In this document: positions 36,430-44,628 of the stretch, in pieces
Layout of the letters: every line of letters starts with the position of its first letter
How positions within the stretch are numbered: position 1 is the first letter of the stretch
Assembly (NCBI GenBank): GCA_016722445.1
Contig: JADKIZ010000003.1
Coordinates: forward strand, 1 to 64,000
DNA: 64,000 bases
Source: Flavobacteriales bacterium
GTDB taxonomy: Bacteria > Bacteroidota > Bacteroidia > Flavobacteriales_D > Sanyastnellaceae
Direction: 5' to 3'
The notes under the pieces: generated by a model
Told to the model about the DNA's origin: nothing
The model's database searches: none
What the model saw: only the letters and a program-made list of their open reading frames with translations
Position numbers and translations under genes: made by a program

Positions 36430-39400
36430 ATGAAATCCATGAAAAGACTCCTACCATTTATTATTCTGATGATACTTTCATCGGTGCACATTTCAGCGCA
36501 AAAGCTGGAAAAATTCACTCGTGAAGATGAAGCCTTTATCGACGAACTCTTCAAATTGTTTGAAGATGTGCGCAAGGATCAGGGTAGAGAATTTGTTGAA
36601 CGCAAATTCGCGCCGATCTGGATTGAAAGCACCGCTTACACCGCCACTCAGAAAGAGACCATCTACAATATGTTGGATGCTATGCTCAAAAACAAAAACA
36701 AGGTATATCCGGAATTTGAGCAGTATTGTCTTGCACTCATTTATTTTCCGAAATCCGGTAAAACAGACAAAGACTTTATCGAATGGCATCAGGTGCTTGA
36801 AAAAATGATGGCGGATAAAAAGATCAAGAAGTATGTACCGGAAATGCTCGAAGCATCAGCTGGCATGTTCGAAAACCGCACATTTTACAAAACAGAAACC
36901 ATTCAATGGGTGAGCAGCAGCAACGGTTATCAATTCATTTACGACACAGTTCCAGCAATCGTTTTTCCAGCACTGGATTTGAAATGTTATAGCAAAGGAG
37001 ACAGTAGCATTGTTTATGGCACCAAAGGATTTTATTTCCCCAGTACAGGACGTTACGTGGGTGAAAAAGGCAAAGTAACTTGGGCGCGTGCCGGTTTTGA
37101 TCCCAATCAAACCTATGCTGAATTCGGAGAATTTGACATCCGATTAAAAGGGAGTTCAATCACCGTTGATTCCGTGACATTCTACAATGAATTTTTTGAA
37201 AAACCATTGAAAGGAAGACTCACTGAAAAAATCCTTGCGGACAGAGATGTAGACAATGCGTCCTATCCAAAATTCGAATCTTATTACAAGCGACTTCAAA
37301 TTCAAAACATCGTAAAAGGAGTTGACTATGATGGTGGTTTTACGATGGCAGGTACCCGTTTGATGGGTAGTGGTTCTGTGGAAGAACCTGCTTTGTTGAC
37401 ATTCTATCGTGATTCAAAAAAATTCTTCATAGCACAAAGTCTGGAATTCGACATTAAACCGGAAAGGATTTCATCGCAACATTGTGCGGTACTTTTTCTC
37501 ATCGATAAAGATTCCATCACACACACAGACGTGAATCTTTCCTTTGACCGTAAAACAAGACAGCTACTTCTTCTAAGAAGTGAAGAAGGTGTTTCTAAAG
37601 CACCTTATCACAACACCTATCACAATCTGGACATGTATTTTGAAGCATTGTACTGGAACATCGATGACCCCCTGATCAAGATGGGAGCATTGGAAGGAAG
37701 TACACAGAGATATGGCGCGTTCGAATCAAATACCTATTTTAAAAAGAAACGATACGAGTCCATGATGGGTATTAGTTTCAATCACCCGTTATTTGAAATC
37801 AAAGAATTCACAGTAGCCGCAAAAAGAAATGAGTTTCAAGCAAGCGAGCTGGCGAAATTCCATCACTACAGCGAAGAACAATTGAATGCGGTGCTCATTG
37901 ATTTGCACAACAAAGGATTTGTAAATTATGATTTGAATACGCACTATGTGGTGGTGCAGCCTAAACTATTTTGGTTTATCGAAAACAACATTGGTAAGCG
38001 CGACTTTGACGTCATCCAATTCTCTAGTGATGTGCCTGGTGGATTTAATGGCCAATTGAGTTTGCTGAACTACGACTTGAATCTGAAAGGAGTTGAAAAT
38101 TTCCAGCTTTCCGATTCTCAAAAAGTGAATATCATGCCCCTCAACAAAGAGGTTACCATCAAAAAAAATCGAGACTTTTTATTTGGTGGTCGTGTGTTTG
38201 CCGGAAATTTTGAATTCAATGGAACGGAGTATTTCTTCTCCTATGAAAAGTTTCAACTCGATTTGATCAAAGTGGACAGCTGTCGTATTTATGTAGAAGA
38301 TGAAACAGAATTGACTGAATTTGGCAAACCGGTGAAACGACGCGTTAAATCAGTACTCCGCGATATTGCTGGTTACATCAAAATTGATGCGCCTTCCAAC
38401 AAAGGTGGTTACCACAGTCCGACATATCCGCAGTATCCGATATTCACTTGTACGAAAACATCGTATGTGTTTTGGAATGATCCCGTGATTCAGAAGGGTG
38501 TCTACAACAAAGACAAATTCTATTATCAAGTGAAGCCATTTACCATTGACTCACTCGATAACTTCACCAAAAAAGACTTGAAGTTCAATGGTACTTTGGT
38601 CAGTGGAGGAATATTTCCTGATATCGAAGAACCACTTGTGTTGATGGATGACTATTCCCTTGGCTTCAACAGGAAGACAGGAGATGCAGGTCTTTCAGCA
38701 TATGGTGGAAAAGCAAAAGTTACGGCTCAACTCAAACTTGACTACAGTGGTTTGAAAGGCGGTGGCGATTTCGCTTACCTCACATCGTTATCCTCTTCAG
38801 ATGAATTTACTTTCCTGCCAGACTCCACTTTAGGGCGAACGAAAATGTTTACGAATCGCGAACAAAGCGGGAAAACCGAAGTACCAAAAGCCAAAAGCGA
38901 TACCACTGATTTTGCCTTCTTTGCAAAAAGAGATCAATTGGATATCTCGAGCGTAGAAAAACCAATTGACTTCTTCGACAATGAAGCAACATTGAAAGGT
39001 ACGCTGAAACTCAAGCCAAACGGAATGAGAGGCCTCGGAGATATGATGTTTAGTGGAGCGACTTTATCTTCCAACGACTTTGAATACACAAGACGAAAAA
39101 TTCTTGCCGATACAGCTTCATTCCAACTTGCAGGAGATGGAGAAAGTGAAGGACTTGGGCTTGCGTTTAAAACAGATAATGTCAATGCCAACGTCGACTT
39201 CGACAAACGGCAAGGTTTATTCAAAAGTAACGGCGGAGAAACGAAAATCGAATTCCCAACCAATCAGTATATCTGTTACATGGACCAATTCACCTGGTTT
39301 ATGGATAAAGCAGAATTGGATTTGTCATCTTCACGGAGTGCAGGCGATGATCTGGTCATAGACACCAGCGATGAGATGAAAAAATCGAATTTCTTCTCCA

Positions 39401-40908
39401 TAGCTGAAGGGCAAGATTCCCTGAACTTTCTTTCCTCGAAAGCGAAATACGATCTGAAGAAGAGCAGGCTGACTTGTGCCAAGATTCAATACATCATCGT
39501 AGCGGATTCCAAAGTGACACCGGATAGTGGTAAGGTGGTGATTGAAAAATTCGCCAATATGCAACCGCTTAAACAAGCGCAAGTATTGAGTAACTACGTG
39601 ACCCAATACCATAAAATGTTCAATGCAGAATTGAAGATTGAAGGCCGTAAAAAATATTCAGGCTCTGGGGACATCGCGTATCTGGATGAATTGAAAAAGG
39701 AACAAATCATTCACTTAGATGAAATCAAAGTCGACACAACCTATCAGACAATCGGTAAAGGAAGTATCAAAGAAGAAACACAATTCTTCCTCTCCCCTGC
39801 ATATGAATATTACGGCGACTTTGAACTTCAGGCCAATGTGCAATTCCTCACTTTTGATGGCGGTGTGCGGATACTTCACAATTGTGAAATGATGCCGAGA
39901 ACATTCTGCAAGTTCAGAGCTGAAATCAATCCAGAAGAGATCTTTATTCCAATTGACTCTGGCCTCAGGGCAATGGATATGACCAAACTTGGCGCTGGTG
40001 TGATGATTACAGATGGAACACCTATGGAAGTATATCCTGCATTCTTAAGTGACATCAAAGAGAAAACTGATGCATCGATCATTCTCGCCAAAGGTTTCTT
40101 GTATTATGATAAACCAACACAACGTTATCAGATTGGTTCGAAAGAAAAAATCAGACAGCCAAAACTCGCAGGTAATTTGTTATCTCTTACAACCAGCAAC
40201 TGTGAACTGAATGGCGATGGCAGACTCGAGTTTAATGTTGACTACGGCATGGTGAAATTGACCAATGTGGGCGATGTCAAGTATAAAACTGCATCGTCAG
40301 AAATCAGCACACAGGGTGTTATGTTGCTGAAATTCCCGATTGAAGATGCAGCATTGAAGCGGATGTATGAACAGATCGAGACCTGGCCAAACCTGCAACC
40401 CGTCGACATCACCAAAACGAAATATGAGAAGAGTCTCATTGAATTATTGGGCACTGAAAAATCCGATAAGTTGATTTCTGAACTTGGCCTTGGCGGGCAA
40501 TTGAAAAAAGTACCTGAAGAATTGCAAACTACTTTCTATCTCGCCGATGTGAAATTTGCATGGAATCCAACCGATGAAACATTCCAAAGCGTTGGTCTGA
40601 TCGGTATAGCCAGCATGGACAAAAAACAATTGTTCAAATACGTCAAAGGCAAAATCGAAATCGATAAAAAACGTGGCGCTGATGCCATTCGGATTTACCT
40701 TGAACTAGACCCTGCTACTTGGTACTATTTTGAATACAAACTCGGCATCATGAATATCCTTAGCTCAGACAAAGACTTCGGCACCATACTCTCTGAAGTC
40801 AAAGACGACAAAAGGAAGTTTGAAGAAGGAAAAAGCAAATACACCTTCCTCTTCGTAAACAATAAGAAGAAAAGAGATGATTTTATTGAGCGATTTAGTG
40901 ATCTGTGA
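36430..40908 (+). CDS. Exported 1,492-residue protein of unknown function
   Basis: Signal peptide MKRLLPFIILMILSSVHISAQ (ATG 36439 may be the true start). The N-terminal 150 residues are helical (FIDELFKLFEDVRKDQG). The rest is beta-rich, with recurring short strands of the type G.F.F.G and FNG(T/E), and phrases such as LSSKAKYDLKKSRLTCAKIQ that resemble stacked beta-jellyroll or OstA-like layers. No catalytic motif, membrane barrel signature or T9SS sorting domain is seen, so it is probably periplasmic or outer-membrane-associated. I recognise no named family. It has its own upstream gap and a terminator at 41112. Confidence 0.85.
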   Translation: MKSMKRLLPFIILMILSSVHISAQKLEKFTREDEAFIDELFKLFEDVRKDQGREFVERKFAPIWIESTAYTATQKETIYNMLDAMLKNKNKVYPEFEQYCLALIYFPKSGKTDKDFIEWHQVLEKMMADKKIKKYVPEMLEASAGMFENRTFYKTETIQWVSSSNGYQFIYDTVPAIVFPALDLKCYSKGDSSIVYGTKGFYFPSTGRYVGEKGKVTWARAGFDPNQTYAEFGEFDIRLKGSSITVDSVTFYNEFFEKPLKGRLTEKILADRDVDNASYPKFESYYKRLQIQNIVKGVDYDGGFTMAGTRLMGSGSVEEPALLTFYRDSKKFFIAQSLEFDIKPERISSQHCAVLFLIDKDSITHTDVNLSFDRKTRQLLLLRSEEGVSKAPYHNTYHNLDMYFEALYWNIDDPLIKMGALEGSTQRYGAFESNTYFKKKRYESMMGISFNHPLFEIKEFTVAAKRNEFQASELAKFHHYSEEQLNAVLIDLHNKGFVNYDLNTHYVVVQPKLFWFIENNIGKRDFDVIQFSSDVPGGFNGQLSLLNYDLNLKGVENFQLSDSQKVNIMPLNKEVTIKKNRDFLFGGRVFAGNFEFNGTEYFFSYEKFQLDLIKVDSCRIYVEDETELTEFGKPVKRRVKSVLRDIAGYIKIDAPSNKGGYHSPTYPQYPIFTCTKTSYVFWNDPVIQKGVYNKDKFYYQVKPFTIDSLDNFTKKDLKFNGTLVSGGIFPDIEEPLVLMDDYSLGFNRKTGDAGLSAYGGKAKVTAQLKLDYSGLKGGGDFAYLTSLSSSDEFTFLPDSTLGRTKMFTNREQSGKTEVPKAKSDTTDFAFFAKRDQLDISSVEKPIDFFDNEATLKGTLKLKPNGMRGLGDMMFSGATLSSNDFEYTRRKILADTASFQLAGDGESEGLGLAFKTDNVNANVDFDKRQGLFKSNGGETKIEFPTNQYICYMDQFTWFMDKAELDLSSSRSAGDDLVIDTSDEMKKSNFFSIAEGQDSLNFLSSKAKYDLKKSRLTCAKIQYIIVADSKVTPDSGKVVIEKFANMQPLKQAQVLSNYVTQYHKMFNAELKIEGRKKYSGSGDIAYLDELKKEQIIHLDEIKVDTTYQTIGKGSIKEETQFFLSPAYEYYGDFELQANVQFLTFDGGVRILHNCEMMPRTFCKFRAEINPEEIFIPIDSGLRAMDMTKLGAGVMITDGTPMEVYPAFLSDIKEKTDASIILAKGFLYYDKPTQRYQIGSKEKIRQPKLAGNLLSLTTSNCELNGDGRLEFNVDYGMVKLTNVGDVKYKTASSEISTQGVMLLKFPIEDAALKRMYEQIETWPNLQPVDITKTKYEKSLIELLGTEKSDKLISELGLGGQLKKVPEELQTTFYLADVKFAWNPTDETFQSVGLIGIASMDKKQLFKYVKGKIEIDKKRGADAIRIYLELDPATWYYFEYKLGIMNILSSDKDFGTILSEVKDDKRKFEEGKSKYTFLFVNNKKKRDDFIERFSDL

Positions 40909-40912
40909 TTTT

Positions 40913-40989
40913 GAATTATGAATTATGAATTATGAAGTATGAATTATGAATTATGAAGTATGAATTATGAAGTATGAATTATGAAGTAT
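40913..40989. repeat. Heptanucleotide tandem repeat (GAATTAT / GAAGTAT), 11 copies
   Basis: Eleven perfect 7-base units in two alternating variants, seven GAATTAT and four GAAGTAT, directly after the stop codon of the 1,492-residue protein. Units add ATGA-type stops in every frame. Replication slippage would change length here without affecting the coding region. Confidence 0.9.
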
Positions 40990-41111
40990 GAAGTAATGAG
41001 TAGTGAGAATGCATGTGCACTTCCTTTTGCGGTCCTAATACATGATACCTAATACCTAATACACTCTGACTAAACTCCAAATTGGGATAAGAATCATAAA
41101 TAATTGAAATG

Positions 41112-41144
41112 GAGGCGGCTGAGGGATTGGCCGCCTTTTTTTTT
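41112..41144 (+). terminator. Intrinsic terminator downstream of the 1,492-residue protein gene
   Basis: GGCGGC(TGA) and GGCCGCC pair around a GGGATT loop, followed by nine T residues. It ends the long transcript about 230 bases after the stop codon and precedes the 65-residue gene. Confidence 0.8.
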
Positions 41145-41209
41145 ATAAAAATGAAACCTAGAACAGCCAGGGTACGTTCAAGGTCTTTAACCAAACAAAA
41201 ACTTTAAGC

Positions 41210-41407
41210 ATGTCGAAACCCGAATTGTCAGCCGCAGAGCACAACCAACTGGTGGAACTGATGCAATCACTTGCCTCGATGCAGTTCAAAATGGCCAGGG
41301 TAAAAAATATGTTTCCGAATTATCATCAACAACTACAACACACGTACAATCAAATGCTGCTTAATGCACGGAGAAGCAACATTCTTCCACCGTGGATGAC
41401 GGTATGA
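41210..41407 (+). CDS. Small 65-residue protein, unknown function
   Basis: Begins MSKPELSAAEHNQLVELMQ and is mainly helical (LVELMQSLASMQFKMARVKN, HQQLQHTYNQMLLNARR), soluble, with a hydrophobic PPWMTV end. It is flanked by terminators on both sides, so it is monocistronic. Heptad-like spacing of Leu/Met suggests a short coiled coil. No family recognised. Confidence 0.65.
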   Translation: MSKPELSAAEHNQLVELMQSLASMQFKMARVKNMFPNYHQQLQHTYNQMLLNARRSNILPPWMTV

Positions 41408-41440
41408 AATTTATACTTTAACTGATAAACTAAAAATTGA

Positions 41441-41466
41441 AAAGCCCCGGAAACGGGGTTTTTTCA
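41441..41466 (+). terminator. Intrinsic terminator of the 65-residue protein gene
   Basis: AAGCCCCG and CGGGGTTT pair around GAAA, followed by TTTTTC, 34 bases after the stop codon. Confidence 0.82.
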
Positions 41467-41502
41467 TGGCCAATATTTCAGCCAGAACAATGAATTTTTA
41501 AG

Positions 41503-42294
41503 CTATACCAGTCTTTGTGGATTCGAATAAATGGTCGCACGATCTTCTCTGCAAAATCCGAGAAGGGTGATTCCAAATTCTTTGGCAAAATCGACGGCCA
41601 GTGAAGACGGTGCACTTACCGCAAGAAGGAAAGGTATTCCGGCAGAAAAACACTTCACCACAATTTCGTAAGACACACGACCGCTCACCAGCAAACACAT
41701 CGTTTCCTTCAATTGCGATTTGTTCAGTAGATCACCAATCACTTTGTCAACTGCATTGTGTCTTCCAATGTCCTCCATCACGGTCAGCATCGTTCCATCC
41801 TTCTTGAAAGCTGCAGCAGCGTGTGAACCACCGGATTCCTGAAATGAAGCCTGTGCCTTCGACATGGTATCAAACATGCGTTGAATATCTAATGCGGTCA
41901 GGATTTCTGAAGAGGCAATTTTTTCTGATTGCGGTATATGCAATTCCGTTTTGCCGCAAATGCCACAACTCGCCACAGAAAGCAGGTTTCTTTTATTGAG
42001 CAGAGACTTGTCGAGTTCTGATTCTTCAGCAACGACGTTTACTTTGGAGACAAAACCATTTTCACTGGTTTCAATCATTTCCATTTTTAACGCGCCACTT
42101 CTTTTGCGAATGACGCCTTCTGTGAAAAGCAATCCTCTGATAAGCTCCATTTCGTGGCCTGGCGACTGCATGGTAATGGTAAAACTATCCCCATTGATTA
42201 AAACAGAAAGAGGATGCTCCATGGCGAGAGCATCCTCCACTTTTGTAGCTCCATTGGAGCTCAATTTCATTGCTTGATAACGCAGGGTGGCCAT
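41503..42294 (-). CDS. fdhD: Sulfurtransferase FdhD (formate dehydrogenase maturation)
   Basis: 263 residues. The CxxC sulfur-relay motif is Cys110-Cys113 (SCGICGK), with GSHAAAAF and EDIGRHNAVDKVIGD typical of the family. FdhD passes sulfur to the molybdenum cofactor of formate dehydrogenase. It begins 10 bp after fhs on the same strand, which links it to one-carbon/formate metabolism. No formate dehydrogenase subunit lies in the window. Confidence 0.94.
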   Translation of the reverse strand: MATLRYQAMKLSSNGATKVEDALAMEHPLSVLINGDSFTITMQSPGHEMELIRGLLFTEGVIRKRSGALKMEMIETSENGFVSKVNVVAEESELDKSLLNKRNLLSVASCGICGKTELHIPQSEKIASSEILTALDIQRMFDTMSKAQASFQESGGSHAAAAFKKDGTMLTVMEDIGRHNAVDKVIGDLLNKSQLKETMCLLVSGRVSYEIVVKCFSAGIPFLLAVSAPSSLAVDFAKEFGITLLGFCREDRATIYSNPQRLV

Positions 42295-42304
42295 GGCTAC
42301 ATCA

Positions 42305-43981
42305 TCAAGACAAACCGGTGATCACACCATTGTTGTCGATGTCCATACCTTCACTAGCAGGAATGACAGGCAGACCTGGCATACGCATCATTTCACCCAA
42401 AATAGGAATGATGAAACCCGCACCAACAGCAAATTCAAATTCTCTAACAGTTACTTTGAATCCGCGTGGACGACCGTGTTTCGATTCATCATCGCTGAAT
42501 GATTTCTGCGTTTTAGCCATACATACAGGTAGACCACTCAATCCCAATTTGTCGATTGTTTTCAAATCACTTTCGGCGTCTTTGGTGAAGACAACATCAT
42601 CGGCACCATAGATTTCTGTAGCGATTTTTCTGATTTTATCTTTTACCGGAATACTCCAATCATAAAGTGGTTTGAATGCGTTTTTGCCGGATTCAATTTC
42701 TTTCACCACCGCATTGGCCAAATCCTTCATGCCTTCGCCACCTTGTGCAAAGCCACGCGCAACCACGGCTTGTACACCAAGTTCCGCGCATTTTGCAATG
42801 ACAAACTGAAGTTCTTCTTCCGTGTCTGTCGGAAAGTGGTTGATGGCTACTGTCGGATTGATACCGAATTTTTTACAATTTTCTATGTGCTTCTCTAGGT
42901 TTTCGAAACCAAGGGTAACCCGCTCCATCGATGCGGTGTTGTATTCTTCTTTTTTCGCACCACCATGATGACGCAAAGCGCGAATGGTAGCAACGAGCAC
43001 AATGGCATTGGGTTTTAAATTACCATAACCACATTTAATGTCCATGAATTTTTCAGCACCGAGATCGGCACCGAAACCGGCTTCTGTCACAACATAATCC
43101 GAAAGTGTAAGTCCCATCTTCGTAGCGATGATGGTATTGGTACCTTGTGCAATATTGGCGAATGGACCACCATGGATAATGGCAGGATTTCCTTCCAGTG
43201 TCTGAACCAAATTGGGTTTAATGGCGTCTTTCAATAGCAAAGCCATTGCGCCTTGTGCTTTTAGATCACGTGCATAAATCGGCTTTTTATCATAAGTGAA
43301 ACCGACGAAAATATTTCCCAACTTCAATTTGAGGTCATCGATGCTTTTGCTCATGCACAAAATGGCCATCACTTCACTCGCTGGAGTAATGTTGAAACCA
43401 TCTTGACGAGGAATACCATTTGCAGTGCCACCCAAACCTATAGTGATATTGCGTAAAGAACGATCGTTCATGTCCATCACACGCTTCCAATAGATCTGTC
43501 GAGGATCTAGTCCAAGGTTATTTTGTTTGCTTTGAAGGTTATTGTCGATGAGCGCAGAAAGCAAATTGTTTGCTTTCTCGATCGCTCCAAAATCACCAGT
43601 AAAATGCAGGTTGATGTCCTCCATCGGAACAACCTGTGCATACCCGCCGCCGGCAGCACCACCTTTGATTCCAAACACTGGTCCGAGGGAAGGTTCGCGC
43701 AATACGACCGTTGCCTTTTTTCCGATTTTATTCAATCCTTCGGTGAGACCAATTGAGGTAGTTGTTTTTCCCTCACCTGCAGGAGTAGGTGTAATGGCCG
43801 TAACAAGAATCAATTTGCTCTTTTGTACAGAATCCTCATTGATGAGATGAAGAGGAAGTTTCGCTTTGTATTTGCCGTAGTGTTCCAGGTCATCTACTGC
43901 AATTTTTAGTTTGGCAGCAATATCATTGATGTGCTGCATTTTACAGTTCTGGGCTATTTCCAGGTCAGAAGGAAAAGACAT
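42305..43981 (-). CDS. fhs: Formate-tetrahydrofolate ligase
   Basis: 558 residues, typical length. The ATP loop is TPTPAGEGKTTTSIGL, and further signatures are GKGGAAGGGYAQV-like (GIKGGAAGGGYAQVVPME) and NLVQTLEGNPAIIHGGPFANIAQG. It makes 10-formyl-THF from formate, THF and ATP. It is followed by fdhD 10 bp downstream, suggesting a formate-handling operon. Confidence 0.97.
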   Translation of the reverse strand: MSFPSDLEIAQNCKMQHINDIAAKLKIAVDDLEHYGKYKAKLPLHLINEDSVQKSKLILVTAITPTPAGEGKTTTSIGLTEGLNKIGKKATVVLREPSLGPVFGIKGGAAGGGYAQVVPMEDINLHFTGDFGAIEKANNLLSALIDNNLQSKQNNLGLDPRQIYWKRVMDMNDRSLRNITIGLGGTANGIPRQDGFNITPASEVMAILCMSKSIDDLKLKLGNIFVGFTYDKKPIYARDLKAQGAMALLLKDAIKPNLVQTLEGNPAIIHGGPFANIAQGTNTIIATKMGLTLSDYVVTEAGFGADLGAEKFMDIKCGYGNLKPNAIVLVATIRALRHHGGAKKEEYNTASMERVTLGFENLEKHIENCKKFGINPTVAINHFPTDTEEELQFVIAKCAELGVQAVVARGFAQGGEGMKDLANAVVKEIESGKNAFKPLYDWSIPVKDKIRKIATEIYGADDVVFTKDAESDLKTIDKLGLSGLPVCMAKTQKSFSDDESKHGRPRGFKVTVREFEFAVGAGFIIPILGEMMRMPGLPVIPASEGMDIDNNGVITGLS

Positions 43982-44135
43982 ATGGATATTAATTTTGGTG
44001 GGGAAGTTAGTAGCAAGGATGAAACTTTGTTCATCTCGTTCACTTTAATTCATGAAATGATGAAGAAGTTGGGCAGGATTTTTACATTTGGGTTTCATAC
44101 TTTTCAAAACATCAAACTATTTACCAGTATAACAC

Positions 44136-44561
44136 ATGGAAGAAAATTACAATTTCGGGGCAATTGATCAGAATGAAACCCACTATATAGACAGCTCGAA
44201 AGGAAAGAGATTCGGCGGATATCTGATCGATACAGTGGCAAGGTTGGTGATCACCTTTGTTTTGGCATTCATCTTTCCGAACCTATTCCCTGATGAAGAA
44301 GCTTCTTATTTTGCGAGTTTACCTTACGACTATAGTTTGGCTGTTCTTTATTATTGGGCTTTGGAAGCCTCAACTGGTCAAACTTTGGGAAAAATGATTT
44401 TAGGTATGCGCATCATCAAAGACGACGGAAGCACTCCAACAGGCCTCAATATTTTGGGCCGGTCTTTTTGTCGCCTTATACCATTTGATGCATTGTCTTT
44501 GCTAATCAGTGATCGCGCTTGGCACGATACCATTCCTGAAATTCGCGTAGTGGATAAGTGA
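44136..44561 (+). CDS. RDD family membrane protein
   Basis: 141 residues. The RDD signature is KRFGGYLIDTVARLVITFV with an Arg-Asp/Asp-type opening. Membrane helices lie at about 30-50 and 65-82 (LAVLYYWALEAS), with TGQTLGKMILGMRII typical of the family. Function is unknown for most members. It stands alone between the divergent fhs gene and a T9SS cargo gene. Confidence 0.88.
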   Translation: MEENYNFGAIDQNETHYIDSSKGKRFGGYLIDTVARLVITFVLAFIFPNLFPDEEASYFASLPYDYSLAVLYYWALEASTGQTLGKMILGMRIIKDDGSTPTGLNILGRSFCRLIPFDALSLLISDRAWHDTIPEIRVVDK

Positions 44562-44628
44562 AACATGTTCCTGATATCATGAAATGAAAAATATCGCTTT
44601 TGAAAATCAATAGCCCAAATTTTCGGAT

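Larger units (their letters stand above)
40909..41209. other. Intergenic region with heptad repeat and terminator
   Basis: About 300 bases holding an 11-copy 7-bp tandem repeat, a short ATACCTA-type repeat (ATACCTAATACCTAATAC), and the terminator at 41112. No RNA gene or ORF was recognised. Confidence 0.6.
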
